Shown piece by piece: positions 33,939 through 42,060 of a DNA stretch of 64,000 bases. The position numbers and the translations under genes were made by a program. Numbering within the stretch: position 1 is the stretch's first letter; each line of letters opens with the position of its first letter. The notes under the pieces are model-generated. The model made no database searches, had not been told where the DNA came from, and worked only from the letters and a program-made list of their open reading frames with translations. This DNA is from Hydrogenophaga sp. NFH-34 (GTDB taxonomy: Bacteria > Pseudomonadota > Gammaproteobacteria > Burkholderiales > Burkholderiaceae_C), in assembly GCF_021401345.1 (NCBI RefSeq), contig NZ_JACBGE010000009.1:62001-126000 (forward strand), given 5' to 3'.

Positions 33939-34909
33939 CGCACGCTCCCCAGCACGGCGAGCAGCAGCCCGGCGGCCGCCAGGCCCGCCAGCAGCGCCAC
34001 CACCTGCCCGCAGCGCCGCAGCGCGCGCACCGTGTCGGCGGCTTCGGGCGGCCGGCCCGCGGCATTGAGTTCGTACACACCGGACTTGCCGAGCCGGATG
34101 CCCAGGTCCACCGCCAGCGCGCCCATGGGCCAGCCGCCGTTGGGCGACGGCGTGCGGCCGGCGTTGGCCACCACGCCCGACCAGCCTCGCCCCGCCGAAG
34201 GCAGCGCGATCAACAGCGCGGTGAGCCGCGCGGGCAGCCACGACAGCACGTCGTCGGCGCGCGCCGCCCAGCGGCCGGCCCAGGTCCAGTCGCGGCCGCC
34301 GCGTTCGCCCCGGTAGCCCCACATGGCGTCGGCGGTGTTGGCCAGGCGGTACAGCGCGGCGCCCGGCAGCCCGGCCACGGCGAACCAGAACAGCGGCGCC
34401 ACCACCGAGTCGTTGAGGTTTTCGGCCAGCGTGGACACCGCGGCCTCGCGCACCTGCGACGGGCTCAGGGCGCTGACGTCGCGGCTCACCAGCCAGCCCA
34501 CACGCCGCCGGCCGGCGTCCAGCGACTCGGTCAGCCCGGCCTCGACCGCCCGCACCTCGTCGCGCAGCATGCGCCAGGACAGCAGGGGTTTGAGCAGACC
34601 GCCCAGCAGCACGGCCTGGGCCAGCGGGTGCAGGGGCTGCAGCGCCGCCGACAGCGCCGCCGCCGCGGCCACCACCAGAGTGGCGCCCAGGCACCAGCCC
34701 AGCGCCCCGCCCCAGAATTCGGCCCCCGGGCGCGGCACCGCGCCGGCCGCGCGCGAGATCCGCCGCCCGACCGCCCCCAGGTAGCGGCCCATGACCACCA
34801 CCGGGTGCAGCCGCGCGGGCGGTTCACCGAACACCACGTCCAGCACCAGCGCCACCAGCACCGCGCCGGCCAGCACGGCAGCATCGGGGACGGATGCAAG
34901 CAAGGCCAT
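33935..34909 (-). CDS. cbiB: Adenosylcobinamide-phosphate synthase
   Basis: A 324-residue membrane protein that attaches aminopropanol phosphate to adenosylcobyric acid. Signatures are LVLDVVFGEPPARLHPVVVMG near the start, STLAENLNDSVVAPLFWF in the middle and NAGRTPSPNGGWPMGALA near the end. Several hydrophobic helices are present. ATG at 34909 (MALLASVPDAAV) is chosen over one at 35017, which would read through the hairpin-rich gap. The gap to bioB is 117 bases and holds three hairpins. Confidence 0.93.
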   Translation of the reverse strand: MALLASVPDAAVLAGAVLVALVLDVVFGEPPARLHPVVVMGRYLGAVGRRISRAAGAVPRPGAEFWGGALGWCLGATLVVAAAAALSAALQPLHPLAQAVLLGGLLKPLLSWRMLRDEVRAVEAGLTESLDAGRRRVGWLVSRDVSALSPSQVREAAVSTLAENLNDSVVAPLFWFAVAGLPGAALYRLANTADAMWGYRGERGGRDWTWAGRWAARADDVLSWLPARLTALLIALPSAGRGWSGVVANAGRTPSPNGGWPMGALAVDLGIRLGKSGVYELNAAGRPPEAADTVRALRRCGQVVALLAGLAAAGLLLAVLGSVR

Positions 34910-34953
34910 CACCACCGCGCCACGCCTTCCGGGCGCGCGGTCCAGCGCCCACC

Positions 34954-35013
34954 GAGGCACCGGCTTTGCCGGGCCTCTGGTGGGGTCCCCCTGGGGGGAA
35001 GCCGCGAAGCGGC
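34954..35013. repeat. Three adjacent hairpins between bioB and cbiB
   Basis: A 10-bp stem with one bulge (34954-34964 with 34968-34977), a CCCCC-T-GGGGG block (34987-34997) and GCCGC-GAA-GCGGC (35001-35013) follow one another in 60 bases. They fill the only sizeable gap in this part of the operon. They may be a second REP-like element, an attenuator or an mRNA processing signal. Confidence 0.5.
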
Positions 35014-35026
35014 GCAAGAGGGCATC

Positions 35027-36034
35027 TCAAGCATGTGCGCGGGTGGTGTGCATGCCCATGCGCGCCAGCAGGTGCTGGTCCGCCTCCACGTCGGCGTTGC
35101 CGGTGACGAGCAGCTTGTCGCCATAGAAGATGGAATTGGCCCCGGCCAGAAAGCACAGGGCCTGGGTGGCTTCGGCCATCTGCCGGCGCCCGGCCGACAG
35201 GCGCACCTTGGCACGGGGCATGGTGATGCGGGCCACGGCGACGGTGCGCACGAATTCCAGCGGGTCGAGGTCGGGCTGATCAGCCAGCGGCGTGCCGGGC
35301 ACCTTGACCAGGTGGTTGATCGGCACCGATTCGGGGTACGGGTCGAGGTTGGCCAGTTGCGCGATCAGGCCGGCGCGCCCGGCGCGCGATTCACCCATGC
35401 CGACGATGCCGCCGCTGCAGACGTGGATGCCCGCCTCGCGCACGTGGCCCAGGGTGTTCAGCCGGTCCTGGTAGTCGCGCGTGGAAATGATGTCGCCGTA
35501 CAGCTCGGGCGCGGTGTCGAGGTTGTGGTTGTAGTAGTCGAGCCCGGCGTCCTTCAGGCGCTGCGCCTGGTCGCCGGTGAGCATGCCCAGGGTGCAACAG
35601 GCTTCCAGGCCTTCGTCCTTGACCACGCGCACCAGTTCTTCGACCTTCTCCAGATCGCGGTCGTTGGGCGCGCGCCAGGCCGCGCCCATGCAGAAGCGCG
35701 AGGCGCCGGCCGCCTTGGCGCCCAGCACGGCTTCGCGCACATCCTCGGCGGTCATCATCTTGCCGGCCGCCACACCGGTTTCGTGGTGCACCGACTGCGG
35801 GCAGTAGCCGCAGTCTTCCGGGCAGCCGCCGGTCTTGATCGACAGCAGCGTGGCCAGTTCCATGTGGGTCGGGTCGTGGTGCTCGCGGTGCACGGTCTGG
35901 GCGCGGTGCATCAGCTCGGGCAGGGGCAGGTCCAGCAGGGCCTGCACATCGGCCACGGACCAGCGCTCGACCGGGGCTGGCGCAGGCCGGACGGGACGGT
36001 GCAGGGTGACGGGTTGTGCGGCGGTGGGGATCAT
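35027..36034 (-). CDS. bioB: Biotin synthase
   Basis: A 335-residue radical SAM enzyme that inserts sulfur into dethiobiotin. The [4Fe-4S]/SAM motif is [13 protein letters not shown] (CxxxCxxC). Ligands of the [2Fe-2S] sulfur donor are present in [17 protein letters not shown] and [12 protein letters not shown], with Arg in VRLSAGR. Length is normal. It sits inside the cobalamin cluster with no other bio gene near; its start overlaps the DUF1636 stop (ATGA), so coupling looks deliberate. ATG at 36034 is used. Confidence 0.95.
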   Translation of the reverse strand: MIPTAAQPVTLHRPVRPAPAPVERWSVADVQALLDLPLPELMHRAQTVHREHHDPTHMELATLLSIKTGGCPEDCGYCPQSVHHETGVAAGKMMTAEDVREAVLGAKAAGASRFCMGAAWRAPNDRDLEKVEELVRVVKDEGLEACCTLGMLTGDQAQRLKDAGLDYYNHNLDTAPELYGDIISTRDYQDRLNTLGHVREAGIHVCSGGIVGMGESRAGRAGLIAQLANLDPYPESVPINHLVKVPGTPLADQPDLDPLEFVRTVAVARITMPRAKVRLSAGRRQMAEATQALCFLAGANSIFYGDKLLVTGNADVEADQHLLARMGMHTTRAHA

Positions 36035-36423
36035 GGATTTTCTCCGGCAACGGGCAAGGTGGGCGGCAGGCGGCACAGGATGCCGCTGCGCAGCAAGGCG
36101 GGACGGGCATCGCGCGCCAGCGTGCCGTCGGGGGACCGATCATGCAGCACCGCGCAGTCGAGCAGCGCCCGGGCCGCGTCGGCGGTGGCGGACAGATCAC
36201 CGAACTGGTAACTGTGTTTGCCCGGGGCCTGAAAGGCCACGGTGCAGGCGCGCGAGCAGCCGGCCGTGCAGGCCTGGCCGCGCACGCGCACGGCGGCCCA
36301 GTCGGGCCGGTCGCCCAGGGCCTGCGCGGCCTGCACGGCTTCGAACAGGATGTCGCCGGCCGCGCGCTGTTCGCGGGTATTGCCGCCGGGGCGGCAGGTG
36401 GTGCAGATGATGAGTTCGGTCAT
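36031..36423 (-). CDS. DUF1636 family metal-binding (thioredoxin-like ferredoxin) protein
   Basis: A 130-residue protein with cysteines arranged as in thioredoxin-like [2Fe-2S] ferredoxins: CTTCRPGG at the start and [15 protein letters not shown] in the middle, then [13 protein letters not shown]1636 members are common in aerobic cobalamin clusters, and a role in cobalt handling or electron supply has been suggested (established only as association). The gene lies between chlD and bioB. The stop overlaps the bioB start. Electron transfer to the corrin ring cobalt, in place of the missing cobR, is a guess. Confidence 0.8.
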   Translation of the reverse strand: MTELIICTTCRPGGNTREQRAAGDILFEAVQAAQALGDRPDWAAVRVRGQACTAGCSRACTVAFQAPGKHSYQFGDLSATADAARALLDCAVLHDRSPDGTLARDARPALLRSGILCRLPPTLPVAGENP

Positions 36424-36448
36424 GGTCGGAGGCCAGGGTGTGGCGGAA

Positions 36449-37141
36449 TCAGGGCGTTGGCGGCTGGCGCAGCTCGGCCCCCCAGTGTTGGGCCCAGACG
36501 CGGCAGCGCCCCAGCGGGCGCGTGCGGTCGTCGAAGTCGACGATCACCACGCGGTCGGCGGCGGCCGGGCGTTCGGGCTGTTCCAGGCTGCGGCCATCGG
36601 TCAGCAGCCAGAGCGTGTGTCTTGCCCCGCCGTGGCGGCGCCGGTGGGCGTGCAGAGAGCGCTGCGCCTCGAGCAGGCCTTCGGCCAGCGGTGTGCCGCC
36701 GCCGCCGCCCACCCGGCTCAGCGGCGCGATGGCCGCGCGGCGCGCGGGCGCCGCCCCCTGCAGCCATTGCACGCCCTGCCCGCCCAGCAGCAGCAGGGCC
36801 ACCTGCGCGCCAGCGCGGGTGGCTTCGTGCACCAGGCGCGCGGCGTAGGCCTTGGCAGCGGCCAGGCGGCCGCCGTGGCGCATGGAGCCGGAATGGTCCA
36901 GCGCGATCAGGTGCAGGGCCGCGGCGTCGGCGCCCTGCGGCACCCGCGCCAGGTGTTCGCGCCGCAACCGGTCCGGGCCCTTGCTGAGCAGGGTGCGCGG
37001 CCAGTGGATGCGCGCGCCGGCAGCCACCGCCGTGGCCGCCCGTTCGGGGATCGCCAGGCGTGGCGCCGGCCAGGGGTTTGGGCTGGGCCACCGCCGTGGG
37101 CCGGGCACCAGCGGCGCCCGGCCCACGGGGTGGCTCAGGCT
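36449..37141 (-). CDS. chlD: Von Willebrand A domain of cobalt chelatase ChlD, probably reached by -1 frameshift from chlI
   Basis: This frame encodes a 230-residue VWA part with the MIDAS motif ALDHSGSMRHGGRL (DxSxS), LLLGGQGVQWLQ, GGGGTPLAEGLLEAQ and LWLLTDGRS. It is the mobile, metal-binding C-terminal half of ChlD/BchD-type chelatase subunits. It has no convincing start of its own: the only early candidates are GTG codons at 37126 and 37108, with no adjacent ribosome binding site and buried in a hairpin. The frame continues upstream through the chlI end and joins it at an A7 slippery site in the -1 register, giving a 602-residue ChlD. The coordinates here start at the slip point. Confidence 0.82.
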   Translation of the reverse strand, partial: SLSHPVGRAPLVPGPRRWPSPNPWPAPRLAIPERAATAVAAGARIHWPRTLLSKGPDRLRREHLARVPQGADAAALHLIALDHSGSMRHGGRLAAAKAYAARLVHEATRAGAQVALLLLGGQGVQWLQGAAPARRAAIAPLSRVGGGGGTPLAEGLLEAQRSLHAHRRRHGGARHTLWLLTDGRSLEQPERPAAADRVVIVDFDDRTRPLGRCRVWAQHWGAELRQPPTP

Positions 37142-37162
37142 TTTTTTGCGCCCAGCCCTCCC
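37087..37162 (-). promoter_or_regulatory. Probable -1 programmed ribosomal frameshift signal
   Basis: On the mRNA the order is GGGAGGG (37162-37156, SD-like), eight bases, A_AAA_AAA in the chlI frame (37147-37141), a 6-nt spacer GCCTGA that contains the chlI stop, and a stem of 19 bp. The stem pairs 37134-37116 with 37106-37087, with one bulged C (37093) and a nine-base loop. Spacing and order resemble the dnaX frameshift site of E. coli. Confidence 0.85.
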
Positions 37163-38256
37163 ACCGGACGGACGGGCGCCATGCCCACCGGCAGGGCCGG
37201 CAACGCGCCCCAGTCGCCGTCCGGCGCACCCGCAGCGGCATCGCCCCGGTCGGTCGCGGACGGCGGCGCACCCGCCGGCGAAGCAGAAGGTGCCGGACGC
37301 TGGGCCGGCGGCGGTGCGCGGTGCGGCGCGGCACCGGGCGGGACCGCCCGGTCGGCCGGTGCCTGGCGCCGGTGCGCCAGCGCCAGTTCCGCGATGGCGT
37401 CGACGTCGGCTTCGGTGACCCCGGCGCGCCCGTCGAGCGCGGCCTGCGCCCGCGCCGCCTTGAGCAGCACCAGATCGCCGCGCAGGCCGTCGCTGGCCGC
37501 GTCCAGCGCCAGCGCGGTGGCGTGGGCGATCACCGCGTCGGACCAGGCCAGCGCGGGCAGCGCGGCGCGCGCGGCGGCCACCCGGGCCACCAGCGCCGCC
37601 TGCGCTGCCGCGTGCTGCGCCAGCACCGCCTGCGGGTCGGCGTCGAAAGCCAGCCTGGCGCGCACGATGGCCTGGCGCAGGCCGTGGTCGACCGGGTTCT
37701 CCAACGTCACGGCCAGGCCGAAGCGGTCGAGCAACTGAGGCCGCACCTCGCCCTCTTCCGGGTTCATGGTGCCCACCAGCACGAAACGCGCCGCGTGCTG
37801 GCGCGAGATGCCGTCGCGCTCCACGGTGTTGACGCCGCTGGCCGCGGCGTCGAGCAGCGCGTCCACCAGCGCGTCGGGCAGCAGGTTCACTTCGTCCACG
37901 TACAGCACGCCGCCGTGCGCCCGGGCCAGCAGGCCGGGCGCCAGGCGCACCTGGCCGTCGCGCAGCGCGTCTTCGAGGCTGAGCGTGCCCACCACCTGCT
38001 CCACGCTGGCGGCCAGCGGCAGGCTCACGAAAGGCGCACCGGGCAGCAGCGCGGCCAGGGCGCGCGCGGCGGTCGATTTGGCCGTGCCGCGCGGGCCGCT
38101 GATGAGCACGCCGCCGATGCCGGGGTCCACCGCAGCCAGCAACAGCGCCTGCTGCAGCGCCCCCTGGCCGATGAGCGCGGCGAAGGGAAAGACCGTGTCG
38201 CTGGCGGGATGCAGTTCGGGAACGGGGGCGGAAACGGTGGCGGAAATGGGGGTCAT
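37135..38256 (-). CDS. chlI: ChlI-like AAA+ ATPase subunit of cobalt chelatase (zero-frame product)
   Basis: A 373-residue AAA+ ATPase. Walker A is VLISGPRGTAKSTAARAL, followed by GTLSLEDALRDGQVRLAPGLLARA, Walker B GVLYVDEVNLLPDALVD and LVGTMNPEEGEVRPQLLDRFGL. These are hallmarks of magnesium/cobalt chelatase motor subunits that work with CobN. The last 60 residues form a Pro/Ala-rich linker (PPGAAPHRAPPPAQRPAPSA), as found between the ATPase and VWA parts of ChlD, not at the end of a simple ChlI. The frame ends with AKKA at an A7 run. It overlaps the cobN stop by four bases? No: its start (ATG 38256) overlaps the cobN stop at 38253. Confidence 0.92.
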   Translation of the reverse strand: MTPISATVSAPVPELHPASDTVFPFAALIGQGALQQALLLAAVDPGIGGVLISGPRGTAKSTAARALAALLPGAPFVSLPLAASVEQVVGTLSLEDALRDGQVRLAPGLLARAHGGVLYVDEVNLLPDALVDALLDAAASGVNTVERDGISRQHAARFVLVGTMNPEEGEVRPQLLDRFGLAVTLENPVDHGLRQAIVRARLAFDADPQAVLAQHAAAQAALVARVAAARAALPALAWSDAVIAHATALALDAASDGLRGDLVLLKAARAQAALDGRAGVTEADVDAIAELALAHRRQAPADRAVPPGAAPHRAPPPAQRPAPSASPAGAPPSATDRGDAAAGAPDGDWGALPALPVGMAPVRPVGGLGAKKA

Positions 38257-41200
38257 GTCGAGGGTCCTTCGCCCGGGTTTTCCAGGCGGTGTTCCAGGGC
38301 CAGCAGGTGGTCTTCGATGCGTTCGCGGTGCTCGCCGGGCGCCTGCCACAGGCCGCGCTGCATGGCATCGAGCAGTCGCTCGCCGATGCGGCGCAGCGCC
38401 TGCGGGTTGTGCCGCTCCAGAAAAGCGCGGTTGTCGGGGTCGTGCAGGTAGGCGTCGGCCACCAGCGCGTACTGGTGGTCGCCGATGAGGCCGGTGGTGG
38501 CGTCGAAGGCGAACAGGTAGTCCACCGTGGCGGCCATCTCGAACGCGCCCTTGTAGCCGTGGCGCTGCACGCCTGCGATCCATTTGGGGTTGACCACGCG
38601 GGCGCGCACCACGCGCGCCAGTTCTTCACCCAGACTGCGGATGCGTGGCACGCCGGGCGTGCTGAAGTCACCGTGGTAGAGCGCGACCGGCGCGCCGCCC
38701 AGGTGTTCCACCGCCGCCGCCATGCCGCCCTGGAACTGGTAGTAGTCGTCGGAGTCGAGGATGTCGTGTTCGCGGTTGTCCTGGTTGTGCAGCACCGCGT
38801 CGAGCCCGGCCAGCCGGCGTTCGAAGCTCTCGCGCGCGGCGGCGCCGTGCGCGCCCTGGCCGTAGGCAAAGGCGCCGGCCCGCAGGTAGGCCTGGGCGAT
38901 GTCGTCGCCCCCCTGCCAGCGGCCGCTGTCGATCAGTTCCTGCAGGCCGGTGCCGTAACCGCCGGGGCGCGGGCCGAACACGCGCCAGGTGGCCTGGCGC
39001 CGGGCGGCGGCTTCGTCCAGGCCTCGCGCCCGCGCTTCGGCCGCTTCGCGCTGCACGCGCGCGCGCACCGGGTTCACGTCGTCGGGTTCGTCGTCGGCGC
39101 TGATCGCCGCCACCGCGCGCACCGCCGTGTCGAACAGATCGATGACGTTCGGGAAGGCATCGCGGAAAAAGCCCGAGATCCGCAGCGTCACGTCGACCCG
39201 CGGCCGGTTGGCGATGGCCATGGGCAGCACCTCGATGTCGACCACGCGGTGGCTGCCGGGCGCCCACCGGGGGCGCACACCGAGCAGGGCCAGCGCCTGG
39301 GCGATGTCTTCGCCGCCGCTGCGCATGGTGCTGGTGCCCCAGACCGACAGGCCGACCGACGCCGGAAAGGCGCCGTGGTCCTGCAGGTGGCGCTGAATCA
39401 CCCGGTCGGCCGCCAGCGCGCCCATGGCGTAGGCGGTGGGCGTGGGCACGGCGCGGGTGTCGACGGCGTAGAAGTTGCGGCCCGTGGGCAGCACGTCAGG
39501 GCGGCCGCGCGAGGGCGCGCCGCTGGGGCCCGGTGGCACGAAGCGGCCTTGCAGGCCGCGCAGCAGTTGCGCCATTTCCTGCGGACCGCAGGCGTCCAGG
39601 CGCGGCGCCAGCGTCTCGCGCAGCGCCGCCAGCACCGCGCCGCTGCGCGGCCAGCGGGCCGGGTCGGGCGCGGCGGCGCCATCGTCCCCGCTCACCCAGC
39701 GGTTGGCCAGGCGTTCCAGCCGGTCGCGGGTGTGGCCGGCATGGCGCCATGCCTCATCACCCAGGGCCGCCAGCTCGGGCGGGCGCGGGCCGGTCCACGG
39801 CCGGTTCCAGTCCGGGTCCAGCGGGTCGAAACCATCCAGCCCCAGGTCGGCGGCCAGCGCCTGCAGCAGACTGGCCTGCCCGGCCCCGCTGCCGCGCGGA
39901 AAACGCGCCAGCGCCACCAGGGTGTCGGTGCGCTGCCGGCCTTGCGGCGAGCGGCCGAGGATGTGCAGGCCATCGCGGATCTGCGATTCCTTGATCTCGC
40001 ACAGGTAGGCGTCCAGCCGCTCCAGCAGGCGCTGGCGGTCCGGCTCGTCAGCCGGTGCGGCGAAGCCCAGGTCGGTGTGCAGGCCGTGGCGCAGCACCTG
40101 GTCGAGGATGTCGCCACGCAGGCGGGTGGCGCGACGCGGGTCCAGCGACAGGGCTTCGTAGTACTCGTCCATCTGCCGCTCCAGCACCTGCAGCGGGCCG
40201 TAGGTTTCGGCCCGCGTGAGCGGCGGCATCAGGTGGTCGATGATCACGGCCTGGGTGCGGCGCTTGGCCTGGCTGCCTTCGCCGGGGTCGTTGACGATGA
40301 AGGGGTACAGGTGCGGCAGCGGCCCGAGGATGGCGTCGGGCCAGCAGTCGGCGCCCAGCGCCACGCTCTTGCCCGGCAGCCATTCGAGGTTGCCGTGTTT
40401 GCCCACGTGCACCACGGCGTCCACCGCCCAGGCGCGGCGCAGCCAGAAATAGAAGGCCAGGTAGTTGTGCGGCGGTACCAGGTCGGCGTCGTGGTAGCTG
40501 GCGACCAGATCCAGGTCGCGCCCGCGCGCCGGCTGGATGCCGATGAACACGTGGCCCAGGCGCAGGCCGGGCACCATGAAGCGGCCGCTGCGCAGCAGGG
40601 GGTCGGCCCCGGGCGGGCCCCAAAGGGCGTTGACTTCAGCCTGGCGCTCGGGCGCCAGCGCGGCAAAGTCGGCCAGGTAATCGCTCAGGGCCAGGCTCTG
40701 GCCCACGGGCCGGTGGTCGTTGGCGTCGAGGTCGTTGGTGACGCCGGCCACCAACTGGGCCATCAGCGCGTCGCCGTGCGCCGGCAGCGCACCGGTGCGG
40801 TAGCCCTGCGCCTGCAGGGCCTGCAGGATGGCCACGGTGGAGGCCGGGGTGTCCAGCCCCACGCCGTTGGCCAGCCGGGCGTCGTCGTTGGGGTAGTTGG
40901 CCAGCACCAGGGCCAGACGCTGTTCGGCCGGCGGGCGCTGGCGCAGCGTGCACCAGCGGCGCGCCAGTTCGGCCACGAAGGCGATGCGTTCGGGCTCGGA
41001 CTGGTAGCGCACCACGTCGGCCTGCGCGCGCTCGCAGCGCCAGGCCAGGCCTTTGAAGCTGACGGCCCGGGTACCGATGCGGCCGTCCACCTCGGGCAGC
41101 ACCACCTGCATGGCCAGGTCGCGCGGCGTCAGGCCGTGCGGGTCGGCGGCCCACTGCTCGCGCAGGCCGCCGGCGGTGATGAGCTGGAGCACCGGCGCGT

Positions 41201-42041
41201 CGCCGGCCAGGGCCACCGGTGCCGCCTCATCGCCGTCGATGGCGCCGACGGCGAAGCTGGTGGCGTTGAGCACCACGTCGACCCCACGCGCCTGCGCCAG
41301 GGCCTGCACGGTGGCCAGGGTGGCGGGGGCTTTGAGCGAGTCGACCGCCAGCGCCAGCGGGTTCAGGCCGCGTTCGTGCAGCGCCACCATCAGGGCGTCG
41401 AACACCGCGGTGTTGCCCGACTGCGCGTGCGCCCGGTAGAACAGCAGCAGCGCGACCGGCGCCGGCGCCCGCCAGGCCAGCGGCGGCTGCGGCGCATGCG
41501 CCCACACGGCGGGCATGGGCTGCGGCGGCGCCGGCATCGGCCCCCGGCCCCAGACGCGGTGGGCGATCAGGTCAAAGAAGGCGCGCGCGTTGTCGCGCCC
41601 GCCTTCGCGCAGGCAGCGCCAGAGCCAGCGCGCGTCGGCGGCGATGGCCGTGCTGCGCATCAGCAGTTGCGGGTCTTCCTCCTGGTCGCCCGAAAACAGC
41701 GCCAGCCACTGGCCGTGGCGCGCCGCCAGCGACACCGCCTGTTCGACCACGTAGGCCCAGTCGGCCGGTGCGCCCAGGTGGTCGATCACCACCACCCGCG
41801 CGTGGCGCAGCACGTCGTCGGCGTAGAGGTCCATCGAGGCCGGCTGGCGCAGCCACATCAGATTGGCCAGCCGCACCGAGGGGAAATCCGTCGGCAGCGC
41901 ATCGACCGCGTCGGCCAGCAGAGACAGCGTGGTGTCGGCCGCGCTGAGCACGACGATGTCGCCGGGCGTCTGCGCCACGCGCACCACGCCCTGGCCGCCG
42001 TCGTCGACGTGGCCGCCCGGCCGGGTGGACAGCAGGTGCAT
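38253..42041 (-). CDS. cobN: Cobaltochelatase large subunit
   Basis: A 1262-residue protein that binds hydrogenobyrinic acid a,c-diamide and inserts Co(II), driven by the ChlI/ChlD motor. Family signs include VHVGKHGNLEWLPGKSVALG, YPFIVNDPGEGSQAKRRTQAV, LDPRRATRLRGDILDQ, PTGRNFYAVDTRAVPT, SVWGTSTMRSGGEDIAQALAL and QNPQALRRIGERLLDAM near the end. Length is usual for CobN. It is soluble and carries no signal peptide. It begins 19 bases after cobW and runs into chlI with an ATGA overlap. Confidence 0.96.
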   Translation of the reverse strand: MHLLSTRPGGHVDDGGQGVVRVAQTPGDIVVLSAADTTLSLLADAVDALPTDFPSVRLANLMWLRQPASMDLYADDVLRHARVVVIDHLGAPADWAYVVEQAVSLAARHGQWLALFSGDQEEDPQLLMRSTAIAADARWLWRCLREGGRDNARAFFDLIAHRVWGRGPMPAPPQPMPAVWAHAPQPPLAWRAPAPVALLLFYRAHAQSGNTAVFDALMVALHERGLNPLALAVDSLKAPATLATVQALAQARGVDVVLNATSFAVGAIDGDEAAPVALAGDAPVLQLITAGGLREQWAADPHGLTPRDLAMQVVLPEVDGRIGTRAVSFKGLAWRCERAQADVVRYQSEPERIAFVAELARRWCTLRQRPPAEQRLALVLANYPNDDARLANGVGLDTPASTVAILQALQAQGYRTGALPAHGDALMAQLVAGVTNDLDANDHRPVGQSLALSDYLADFAALAPERQAEVNALWGPPGADPLLRSGRFMVPGLRLGHVFIGIQPARGRDLDLVASYHDADLVPPHNYLAFYFWLRRAWAVDAVVHVGKHGNLEWLPGKSVALGADCWPDAILGPLPHLYPFIVNDPGEGSQAKRRTQAVIIDHLMPPLTRAETYGPLQVLERQMDEYYEALSLDPRRATRLRGDILDQVLRHGLHTDLGFAAPADEPDRQRLLERLDAYLCEIKESQIRDGLHILGRSPQGRQRTDTLVALARFPRGSGAGQASLLQALAADLGLDGFDPLDPDWNRPWTGPRPPELAALGDEAWRHAGHTRDRLERLANRWVSGDDGAAAPDPARWPRSGAVLAALRETLAPRLDACGPQEMAQLLRGLQGRFVPPGPSGAPSRGRPDVLPTGRNFYAVDTRAVPTPTAYAMGALAADRVIQRHLQDHGAFPASVGLSVWGTSTMRSGGEDIAQALALLGVRPRWAPGSHRVVDIEVLPMAIANRPRVDVTLRISGFFRDAFPNVIDLFDTAVRAVAAISADDEPDDVNPVRARVQREAAEARARGLDEAAARRQATWRVFGPRPGGYGTGLQELIDSGRWQGGDDIAQAYLRAGAFAYGQGAHGAAARESFERRLAGLDAVLHNQDNREHDILDSDDYYQFQGGMAAAVEHLGGAPVALYHGDFSTPGVPRIRSLGEELARVVRARVVNPKWIAGVQRHGYKGAFEMAATVDYLFAFDATTGLIGDHQYALVADAYLHDPDNRAFLERHNPQALRRIGERLLDAMQRGLWQAPGEHRERIEDHLLALEHRLENPGEGPST

Positions 42042-42060
42042 GCGGGGGCGCCTTTCGCGA

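Noticed and set aside
36449..37126. Separate VWA gene starting at GTG 37126
   Set aside because: No ribosome binding site, and the GTG is inside the strong stem. Kept as an alternative only; the frameshift fusion fits better.
37087..37147. Plus-strand terminator reading of the hairpin and T7 run at the chlI/chlD junction
   Set aside because: There is no plus-strand gene for it to serve, and the T run is separated from the stem by six bases. The minus-strand frameshift reading explains stem, spacer, A7 and frames together.
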